A program made the position numbers and the translations under genes. Below, in pieces: positions 1 to 4,771 of a DNA stretch of 5,433 bases. The notes beneath the pieces are model-generated. The model searched no databases and was not told where the DNA came from. It worked only from the letters and a program-made list of their open reading frames with translations. The DNA comes from Deinococcus sp. (lineage in GTDB: Bacteria > Deinococcota > Deinococci > Deinococcales > Deinococcaceae). Location: NCBI GenBank assembly GCA_025351205.1, contig JANXWI010000220.1, positions 1 through 5,433 on the forward strand, in the 5' to 3' direction. Every line of letters starts with the position of its first letter. Position 1 is the first letter of the stretch.

Positions 1-97
1 ATAAAGCCGTCTGGAACGTTGTTCTTTTGGGTTCATACCCCATCATGGGGCCAAAAGCACGTTCCAGACAGCCTTTTCTAAAACTGCAAGATGTCAG
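1..97. mobile_element. Presumed end of an insertion sequence (partial, runs off the left edge)
   Basis: GH10 similarity of the minus-strand xylanase frame stops abruptly at about position 98, and the next 97 nt up to the window edge are clearly AT-richer than every flanking gene. Read on the minus strand, this segment would begin CTGACATCTTGCAG at position 97, a plausible terminal inverted repeat, followed by a T/A-rich stretch and then a large hairpin (9-69). No transposase coding sequence, second inverted repeat or target duplication can be seen because the element continues beyond position 1. The family cannot be named. A deletion or rearrangement junction, or an assembly break at a repeat, would look the same from here. 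Confidence 0.5.
9..69. repeat. 61-nt three-segment hairpin (inverted repeat)
   Basis: The outer stem GTCTGGAACGT (9-19) pairs perfectly over 11 bp with ACGTTCCAGAC (59-69). After a 4x1 internal loop, CTTTTGG (24-30) pairs with CCAAAAG (51-57). A terminal stem CCCC (38-41) pairs with GGGG (47-50) around the loop ATCAT. GC at 6-7 can add two pairs with GC at 71-72 beyond one mismatch. A T-run follows on the plus strand (74-77), and TTTAT follows the hairpin on the minus strand, so it could end transcription in either direction. Lying just inside the presumed transposon end, it may block read-through from the xyl operon into a transposase gene. It is far larger than the short subterminal hairpins of IS200/IS605 elements. 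Confidence 0.75.
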
Positions 98-412
98 TTG
101 AGCAACCTTGACGATGGCGTCGGCCAGATTGAAGACGAGGCCGTCCTCGTTGGTGTGAAGCGCGGCCCACTTCATGGCGTTCTCGGCGACCACCGCGTTG
201 TACTCGGTCCTGACGGTCCGGGCGTAGTCCGGGTCGGTCGGGTCGAAGAGCGAGCCGTTGACCGCGCCGCCGAACAGCAGACCACGGGCGGTGGCCAGCG
301 AGCGCAGGGTGGGCACCGAACCCGCCTCGGTCGTGGCTGCCGGAGTGAGCAAAACTGCGGAAAGTACAGCAATGGTGAGCACCGTCGCCGCCCGCCTGGT
401 GTGCAGTTTCAC
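98..412 (-). pseudogene. Secreted GH10 endo-1,4-beta-xylanase, N-terminal fragment cut off by foreign DNA
   Basis: Intact GH10 enzymes hydrolyse internal beta-1,4 bonds of xylan outside the cell. The protein starts MKLHTRR, followed by a hydrophobic core (about residues 10-24, TVLTIAVLSAVLL) and an Ala/Thr-rich region where a signal peptidase could cut (about 25-30). The catalytic-domain start is clear: LRSLATARGLLFGGAV (36-51), EYNAVVAENAMKW (70-82, the conserved GH10 ENAMKW motif) and ADAIVKVAQ (97-105). The expected continuation with the VRGHTLVWH motif is absent; the frame stays open to position 1 but encodes unrelated residues. Both catalytic glutamates lie in the missing part, so no active enzyme is made from this fragment. 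I chose GTG at 412 because GGAGG (421-425) lies 8 nt upstream; ATG at 418 is in frame but only 2 nt from that site. It is the fourth gene of the xylR-xylB-xylA operon. Confidence 0.8.
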
Positions 413-420
413 AGTCATTC

Positions 421-425
421 CCTCC
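421..425 (-). promoter_or_regulatory. Ribosome binding site of the xylanase gene, overlapping the xylA stop region
   Basis: On the minus strand the sequence reads TGA (xylA stop, 428-426) directly followed by GGAGG (425-421). The distance is 8 nt to GTG at 412 and only 2 nt to ATG at 418, which favours the GTG start. The placement right after the xylA stop suggests translational coupling. Confidence 0.6.
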
Positions 426-1589
426 TCAGCGCATGCCCAGCAGCAGGTCAACCGTCAGTTGATCGATGTGTTCCAGGCCGGGGCCACGCGCCCCCAGGCC
501 CTCCCGGTCGAACGCCTGTCCCTTGAGGGTAGCCGCATTGCCCGGAGTGAAGCTCGTCAGCGCCTGCATGGCAGGATCCTCGACGCGGTAAGCGGCCAGG
601 GCGGCCTGCATCTCGGTGTCAGTCTCGAACTGCCGGACCTTTTCACGCAGCATCAGGTAGGTGCGCATACAGCCTCTGGCGAAGGCCCAGACCCCCTCCT
701 CGTCCTCGGTGCGCAGCGCGTGGGCATCAAAATGTTTGGAGCCGGTGTAGCCGCTCTGTTCCAGCAGTTGCACCAGAAAAAAGACGGTCTTGAGGGTCTC
801 GGCTCCGAATCGCAGGTCCTGGTCGAATCGGCCCGGCTTCTGGTCGTTTAGGTCGACATGGAACAGCTTGCCCGCGTCGATGGCCTGGGCAACCGCGTGC
901 GCGAAATTCAGGCCCGACATGGTCTCGTGGGCGAACTCCGGGTTGACGCCAAACAGCCCGTGCCTGTCGAGCGTGGCGATGAAGCCCAGCGCGCTGCCCA
1001 CGGTGGGCAGAAACATGTCCCCGCGCGGTTCGTTGGGTTTGGGTTCCAGCGCAAACCGGTAGCCGTAGCCCTGCGACTCGCTGTAGTCGGCCAGAAAATT
1101 CAGGCTGTCCCGGAACCATTTCAGGCTGTCGAGCAGCTTGCCACCGGCATCGACTTCGGTTCCTTCGCGGCCCCCCCAGAAAACGTAGAGTTCTGCGCCC
1201 AGCTCATGGCCCAGGTCCATGCTGAGCATGGTCTTTTGCAGCGCGTAGGCACGCACGCGGGCATCGGCGCTGGTGAAGGCCCCGTCCTTGAAGGCCGGAT
1301 CACCGAAGAGGTTGGTGGTCGCCATCGGCACCTTCAGGCCGTGGTCCGACAGGGCCTGTTTGAAGTCGCCCACGAGGCGACTCCGTTCCGACGCCGACGC
1401 CGTGACGGGCACCAGATCGTCGTCGTGCAGATTGATGCCGTAGGCGCCCAGGGCCGCCAGCTTCTGCACGACGTAGGGGGCTGTCATGGGCTTACGGGTC
1501 GGCTCACCGAAGGGGTCGCGTCCGGCGTTGCCCACCGTCCAGAGGCCGAAGGTGAACTTGTCTGCGGGCGTGGGAGTCAGGTCGGTCAT
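426..1589 (-). CDS. xylA: Xylose isomerase, class I (short, Streptomyces/Thermus type)
   Basis: This cytoplasmic enzyme converts D-xylose to D-xylulose (EC 5.3.1.5) using two divalent metal ions on a TIM barrel. The 387-residue length fits the short class I enzymes. By alignment from memory with the Streptomyces rubiginosus enzyme, all key residues are present: His55 and Asp58 in LHDDDLVP, Trp138 in YVFWGGREG, Glu182 and Lys184 in LEPKPNEPRGD, Glu218 and His221 in NPEFAHE, Asp246 in HVDLNDQ, Asp256 and Asp258 in FDQDLRFG, and Asp288 in KHFDAH. It therefore looks fully active. The ATG overlaps the xylB stop as ATGA, and AAGGAG (1597-1602) sits 7 nt upstream inside the end of xylB, which fixes this start and implies coupled translation. 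It lies third in the xylR-xylB-xylA operon and is followed after 13 nt by a xylanase start. The catalytic set makes the assignment secure. Confidence 0.97.
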   Translation of the reverse strand: MTDLTPTPADKFTFGLWTVGNAGRDPFGEPTRKPMTAPYVVQKLAALGAYGINLHDDDLVPVTASASERSRLVGDFKQALSDHGLKVPMATTNLFGDPAFKDGAFTSADARVRAYALQKTMLSMDLGHELGAELYVFWGGREGTEVDAGGKLLDSLKWFRDSLNFLADYSESQGYGYRFALEPKPNEPRGDMFLPTVGSALGFIATLDRHGLFGVNPEFAHETMSGLNFAHAVAQAIDAGKLFHVDLNDQKPGRFDQDLRFGAETLKTVFFLVQLLEQSGYTGSKHFDAHALRTEDEEGVWAFARGCMRTYLMLREKVRQFETDTEMQAALAAYRVEDPAMQALTSFTPGNAATLKGQAFDREGLGARGPGLEHIDQLTVDLLLGMR

Positions 1590-3094
1590 GGTGTTGCTCC
1601 TTGAGGAAGATTGGAAGGAAGGGCATCGGGAGCCGGGTAGAGGGCGCGGCGAACTTGGCGGTACTGCGCCAGGGCCTCTTTCATCTCCTGCGGGGGCACG
1701 GCGTCGCCCGGGCCGGGCCGGGTGGCCGCCATCGCTGCCTGGAGGTCTGAGTGCAGACCGCCCGCCGGCATCGCCAGGATGGCCGCGCCGTGGGCGGCAC
1801 CGGGCCTGTCACGGGCCGAGGCGACGGGCACTCCAAGCGCCCCGCTCACCAGACCCAGCCACAGGTCGCTGCGGGCACCGCCGCCCGTCGAGAGCAGGCG
1901 TTCCAGCGGGGCGAGCGGGCGGATGACGTCGTAGGTGTCGGCCAGTGAGGCTGCCGTGCCCTCCAGGACAGCCCGCACCAGATGGCCGCGCCCGTGCGCC
2001 AGACTCAGCCCGCTGAACGAGGCGCGCGCCTGGGGATTCATCAGAGGGCTGCGTTCGCCGGCCAGGTACGGCAGGAAGCTCACTCCCTCGGCTCCGGGCG
2101 GCACGGAGGCGGCCTCATCGATCAGCTCTTCTATAGAGGTGGCTGGAGCCAGCTTCTCGCGTAGCCAGTGCAGCGACCCCGCCGCCGAGAGCGTGACGCC
2201 GAGCAGGTGAAACCCGCCGTCCGCGTGGGCGAACAGGTGCACGCGGCCTTCCGGGTCGGGCGTGGGCGAGCGCAGCGGCGCAAAGATCACGCCCGAGGTG
2301 CCCAGGCTCAGGCTGCCGATCTGTGGCTGAGCGGCGGTCAGGCCCAGCGCAATGCCTGCCGCCGCGTTGTCGCCGCCGCCCGCCACCACCGGCAGGCCAG
2401 CGGGCAGGCCAAGCGCCTGCGCCCACTGCGGGGTCAGGTGGCCGGTCACATCTGTAGAGGCGTGAATGGCCGGAAACAGGTCAGTGTTCAGATCCAGCGC
2501 CCCAAGCACTTCAGCGTCCCAGACGTTGTGCGCCAGATTCAGTGCCCCCACCCCCGAGGCGTCGGAGGGTTCGGTGGCCATCTGGCCCGTCAGCACGTAG
2601 CCCAGGTAATCCTTGGGCAGCAGGGCGTGACGCAGCCGGGCGTACAGCTCTGGCTCCTCGTCGCGCATCCAGATGATCTTGGGCAGCTGAAACCCCGTCA
2701 CGGCGCGGTTGCCGGTCCGTGCCACCAGTTCACGCCGTCCGACGCACAGTTCGGTGTCCCGCACCTGAGCCTCGGTGCGCTGATCGTTCCAGAGCATGGC
2801 GGGCCGGATCACCTCGCCCCGGGGGTCCAGGGGCACCAGACCGTGCATCTGTCCACTGAGTCCCAGCGCGGCGGGGACGGCCTTCAGGGCTGCCAGCGCC
2901 AGACTGAGTTCTTTGAGGGCGACTGCGGCAGCGTTTACCCAGTCGGCTGGTTGCTGCTCTGTCCAGCCGGGGCGGGGCGTGAACAGCGGGTAGCCGTGCG
3001 TACACTCGGCCACCGTGCGGCCCGCAGCGTCGAGGGCCACCGCCTTCAGACCGCTGGTGCCCAGGTCCAGACCCAACACGACTGGTAGGCTCAC
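1586..3094 (-). CDS. xylB: Xylulokinase (FGGY carbohydrate kinase)
   Basis: This enzyme phosphorylates D-xylulose with ATP to D-xylulose 5-phosphate (EC 2.7.1.17), feeding the pentose phosphate pathway. Visible motifs in order are the N-terminal phosphate-binding loop GLDLGTSGLKAV (8-19, Asp10), the sugar-contact motif GLSGQMHGLVPLD (78-90), the first FGGY signature GFQLPKIIWMRDE (134-146), the presumed catalytic base Asp242 in AGGGDNAAAG, a second-domain phosphate motif SLSLGTSGVI (261-270), the second FGGY signature around FSGLSLAHGRGHLVRAVLEG (360-379), and the adenosine-binding STGGGARSDLW (402-412). The 502 residues are slightly more than the 484 of E. coli XylB, with the excess in the C-terminal tail. 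The GTG start shares GTGA with the xylR stop, and a weak AGGTGA precedes it, so its translation probably depends on ribosomes finishing xylR. The next gene is xylA, which supports xylulose over other FGGY substrates. Confidence 0.95.
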   Translation of the reverse strand: MSLPVVLGLDLGTSGLKAVALDAAGRTVAECTHGYPLFTPRPGWTEQQPADWVNAAAVALKELSLALAALKAVPAALGLSGQMHGLVPLDPRGEVIRPAMLWNDQRTEAQVRDTELCVGRRELVARTGNRAVTGFQLPKIIWMRDEEPELYARLRHALLPKDYLGYVLTGQMATEPSDASGVGALNLAHNVWDAEVLGALDLNTDLFPAIHASTDVTGHLTPQWAQALGLPAGLPVVAGGGDNAAAGIALGLTAAQPQIGSLSLGTSGVIFAPLRSPTPDPEGRVHLFAHADGGFHLLGVTLSAAGSLHWLREKLAPATSIEELIDEAASVPPGAEGVSFLPYLAGERSPLMNPQARASFSGLSLAHGRGHLVRAVLEGTAASLADTYDVIRPLAPLERLLSTGGGARSDLWLGLVSGALGVPVASARDRPGAAHGAAILAMPAGGLHSDLQAAMAATRPGPGDAVPPQEMKEALAQYRQVRRALYPAPDALPSNLPQGATP

Positions 3095-4308
3095 GCGCTC
3101 ACCTGCGCGCCCTGGATGTACTGCGACAACACCTGCGCCGCCGCCCCGCGTGCGGGCAGAAAGAGGCTGTCTGTGCGCACCTCGATGTTGACGGGCCGCG
3201 AAGTGCTGAACAGCCGGTGCTGGTGGTCGGCGAAAAATTCGAAGGCCACCGGCAGCAGCGGGCCGGGCAGGCGGGTGAGCGAGCCGCCGATCACGATGTC
3301 GCTGGGGTTGAGGGTGTGGTGCAGATTGGTGAGCAGCATTCCAAGGGCCTCCCCGGCCCGGCGCAGCGTGACCTGCACCGTGGGTTCCGCGAGTCTGGCA
3401 GTGATGGTCTGGTGCAGCGAAACGCCGTCTGGTACGCTCAGCGCTGCCCGGATGGCCCAGCCGCTCAGCAGCGTCTCCACGCAGCCCCGGTTGCCGCAGT
3501 GGCAGTACAGGCCGCCCAGCTGCACCAGCGTGTGTCCGACCTCTCCCGCGAAGCTCTGGGCGCCGCGCAGCAGGTGCGGGGTCGGCGACGAGGCGATCAG
3601 CCCGGCACCGATGCCGCTGCCGAGGCTCAGGTAGGCGAGCACCTCGGGCGTACGCTCCCGCAGCAGGTAGGCCTCGCCGAAGGCCGCCGCGTTCGCCTCG
3701 TTGTCGAGTACCCGTAAACCGGGCAGACCCTTCAGGTAAGGCTCCAGCACCTCCAGTACCGCCACATTGCGCCAGCCGAGGTTGGGGGCGAACAGGAGCA
3801 CGTTGTCAGGGTGTGAGACCGGCCCGGGCACCGCGACGCCCAGGCCGAGCACCATCCGGTTCTGAAGTTCGGGCCGCTGAAGCACGTTCAGTACAAGCTT
3901 CGCCAACCTGCGGGCGGTGCTGTCAACGTCTCCGGTGGGCGTGAGGTCTTCTTGCTGGTACAGGATCACGCCCGGTGCTGAGCAGGCCACCACCCGCAGG
4001 CCCAGCACACCGATCTCGGCACCCAGCACCACGTGGCGGCTCTCGTTGAGGTGAAGGGCGCGCCCGGGCCGACCCATGCCGCCCTGATGCAGCTCCCCTT
4101 CGGTCAGCCAGCCTTCATCCAGCAGTTCCTGCACCACCGTGCCCACCGTCACCTTGGTGACCTGGATCCGGTTGGCCAGTTCGGCGCGGGTGAGACCGGA
4201 CTCACGGCGCACCAGATCGAGGATGGCCGAGCGGTTGAGGTGTTTCAGGAAGCTCTGATCTCCAGCTCGTATCGAACGTAGTCCAGCTGGGCGGGTACTC
4301 ACAGTCAT
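3091..4308 (-). CDS. xylR: ROK-family transcriptional repressor of xylose genes (XylR)
   Basis: This is a DNA-binding repressor that in characterised relatives releases its operators when it binds xylose. An N-terminal winged helix-turn-helix spans about residues 24-75, with the recognition region SGLTRAELANRIQVTKVTVG (37-56) and a wing near GEL. The rest is a ROK sugar-kinase fold: LGAEIGVLGLRVV (95-107) replaces the ATP-binding DxGGT loop, so kinase activity is unlikely; sugar-contact DNEANAAAFGE (202-212); LSLGSGIGAGL (228-238); EVGHT (256-260); and the ROK zinc motif CHCGNRGCVE (269-278) with His259 as the likely further ligand. The 405-residue length fits ROK regulators. ATG at 4308 follows AAGGA by 12 nt, which is long; GTG at 4302 is an alternative. 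It is first in its operon and overlaps xylB by 4 nt. An operator-like site just downstream of its promoter suggests it represses itself as well as the divergent transporter gene. The effector assignment rests on the xylA/xylB neighbours. Confidence 0.9.
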   Translation of the reverse strand: MTVSTRPAGLRSIRAGDQSFLKHLNRSAILDLVRRESGLTRAELANRIQVTKVTVGTVVQELLDEGWLTEGELHQGGMGRPGRALHLNESRHVVLGAEIGVLGLRVVACSAPGVILYQQEDLTPTGDVDSTARRLAKLVLNVLQRPELQNRMVLGLGVAVPGPVSHPDNVLLFAPNLGWRNVAVLEVLEPYLKGLPGLRVLDNEANAAAFGEAYLLRERTPEVLAYLSLGSGIGAGLIASSPTPHLLRGAQSFAGEVGHTLVQLGGLYCHCGNRGCVETLLSGWAIRAALSVPDGVSLHQTITARLAEPTVQVTLRRAGEALGMLLTNLHHTLNPSDIVIGGSLTRLPGPLLPVAFEFFADHQHRLFSTSRPVNIEVRTDSLFLPARGAAAQVLSQYIQGAQVSA

Positions 4309-4342
4309 AACTTCGCACAGTCCTTGAGAAGAGCGGAAGGAT

Positions 4343-4358
4343 AGTAAATTGAACTAAC
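4343..4358. promoter_or_regulatory. Probable XylR operator at the xylR-xylB-xylA promoter
   Basis: AGTAAATTGAACTAAC matches the site at 4659-4674 in 14 of 16 bases (shared form AGTAAATnnAACTwAC). This copy is a less perfect inverted repeat, AGTAA facing ACTAAC, and TAGT/ACTA (4342-4345, 4353-4356) are also symmetric. Measured from the predicted minus-strand -10 (4365-4370), it covers roughly +1 to +16, so a bound repressor would block initiation or early elongation. That the site binds XylR is inferred from its duplicated position and the adjacent repressor gene. Confidence 0.6.
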
Positions 4359-4363
4359 AAAGC

Positions 4364-4385
4364 GAGTGTATGTCGGCATACGCTC
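4364..4385. repeat. 22-bp interrupted palindrome inside the xylR promoter
   Basis: GTATG (4368-4372) and CATAC (4377-4381) are perfectly inverted around TCGG. Beyond one mismatch on each side the symmetry continues with GAG (4364-4366) and CTC (4383-4385). The palindrome fills the space between -35 and -10 and touches the -10 of the predicted xylR promoter. GGCATAC (4375-4381) recurs exactly at 4406-4412, 31 bp away or about three helical turns. This looks like a binding site for a dimeric regulator other than XylR, since it does not resemble the AGTAAAT operators. No known regulator can be named. Confidence 0.4.
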
Positions 4386-4394
4386 AGACGTCAA
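4365..4394 (-). promoter_or_regulatory. Predicted sigma70-type promoter of the xylR-xylB-xylA operon
   Basis: On the minus strand the -35 is TTGACG (4394-4389, five of six consensus bases), the spacer is 18 nt, and the -10 is TACACT (4370-4365, four of six). The predicted start is near 4358, leaving a leader of about 50 nt before the xylR ATG. A second possible -10, TACTAT within 4340-4346, lacks a good -35. The operator-like site at 4343-4358 begins at +1. Confidence 0.5.
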
Positions 4395-4424
4395 GATCGT
4401 GAGGGGGCATACCGGTTTATACTC

Positions 4425-4620
4425 TCCGGCAACCCTTGAACATCAGCCCCGGGCAAGCCAGGTTCTATCGACGCCGAGACGCGTGGCCGAACATCCAAAC
4501 ATGTGCCTGGAAAGGCCATGAGCACCATTATCAGAACGCAGTGTTTGCCATCCCTCTTGCTGGTAAGTGTGCCAGAAGAATTCAGGTGAGCCGACTGTCC
4601 GCCCGCAGGCACCTCCTCTC
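4425..4620. other. Central part of the divergent intergenic region, no gene recognised
   Basis: This stretch lies between the two promoter regions. It contains short open frames on both strands, but they lack ribosome binding sites and recognisable protein character. The only structures I see are small ones: GCCT/AGGC around GGAA (4505-4516), and CTGG/CCAG with an 8-nt loop (4560-4575). The base composition is less GC-rich than the genes. It may simply space the promoters or hold activator sites I cannot identify. Confidence 0.5.
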
Positions 4621-4622
4621 GC

Positions 4623-4651
4623 TTGACACTCGGGCTTCGACCTTTTACTAT
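4623..4651 (+). promoter_or_regulatory. Predicted sigma70-type promoter of the sugar ABC transporter operon
   Basis: A perfect -35, TTGACA (4623-4628), is followed after exactly 17 nt by TACTAT (4646-4651, four of six consensus bases). The predicted start is near 4658, just before the operator-like inverted repeat at 4659-4675, giving a leader of about 114 nt to the ATG at 4772. With this -35 and ideal spacing the promoter should be fairly strong when not repressed. Confidence 0.7.
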
Positions 4652-4658
4652 CCTACTA

Positions 4659-4675
4659 AGTAAATAAAACTTACT
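4659..4675. promoter_or_regulatory. Probable XylR operator at the ABC transporter promoter
   Basis: AGTAA (4659-4663) and TTACT (4671-4675) form a perfect 5-bp inverted repeat with a 7-nt spacer. The left arm also forms a repeat with TTACT at 4645-4649 over the -10, so two overlapping dimer sites are possible. The first 16 bases match the xylR-side site (4343-4358) in 14 positions. The site sits at about +2 to +18 of the predicted plus-strand transcript, the same place as on the xylR side. Binding by XylR is inferred. Confidence 0.65.
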
Positions 4676-4755
4676 GAATCAAGGGGGCAATCTTGCAGAG
4701 GCGTCTGGCCCACACCTGTTCCGATGCGTCGTACACATGGTCTGCACCAGTTGCC

Positions 4756-4768
4756 GACCTGGGAGGTC
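4756..4768 (+). promoter_or_regulatory. Small hairpin covering part of the transporter Shine-Dalgarno sequence
   Basis: GACCT (4756-4760) pairs perfectly with AGGTC (4764-4768) around GGG, so AGG of the GGGAGGT ribosome binding site is in the stem and GGG is in the loop; the ATG is 3 nt beyond the stem. Upstream GGTC (4739-4742) could instead pair with GACC (4756-4759) and free the ribosome binding site. A regulatory role is speculative: a stem of 5 bp with a 3-nt loop is only moderately stable. Confidence 0.4.
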
Positions 4769-4771
4769 ACT

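Noticed and set aside
9..69. Hairpin as the simple terminator of the xyl operon
   Set aside because: It could act this way, but it lies in the AT-richer foreign segment after the break in the xylanase gene, so it is unlikely to be the operon's original terminator.
1..97. IS200/IS605-type single-strand transposon end
   Set aside because: The hairpin is much larger than the short subterminal hairpins of that family, and a recognisable cleavage tetra- or pentanucleotide cannot be fixed from one end.
98..526. Plus-strand frame of 142 codons over the xylanase fragment
   Set aside because: The opposite strand encodes clear GH10 sequence with a signal peptide and ribosome binding site, so this is a shadow.
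858..1604. Long plus-strand open frame opposite xylA (and a similar one at 258-851)
   Set aside because: It lies antisense to a gene with all catalytic residues, has low-complexity GC-driven composition and no recognisable domain; it is an expected shadow in GC-rich DNA.
2168..3088. 306-codon plus-strand open frame opposite xylB
   Set aside because: It is antisense to a complete xylulokinase with all FGGY motifs, and the encoded Gln/Arg/His-rich sequence resembles no protein family.
3116..3717. Plus-strand open frames opposite xylR
   Set aside because: They are shadows of the ROK repressor; no ribosome binding site or domain features are visible.
4418..4423. TATACT as a second plus-strand -10
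   Set aside because: It has no acceptable -35 at 16-18 nt upstream and no extended TG motif, while a much better promoter lies at 4623-4651.
4391..4663. Small open frames of 73 and 75 codons in the intergenic region
   Set aside because: No Shine-Dalgarno sequence, no hydrophobic or conserved pattern, and both overlap predicted promoter elements.
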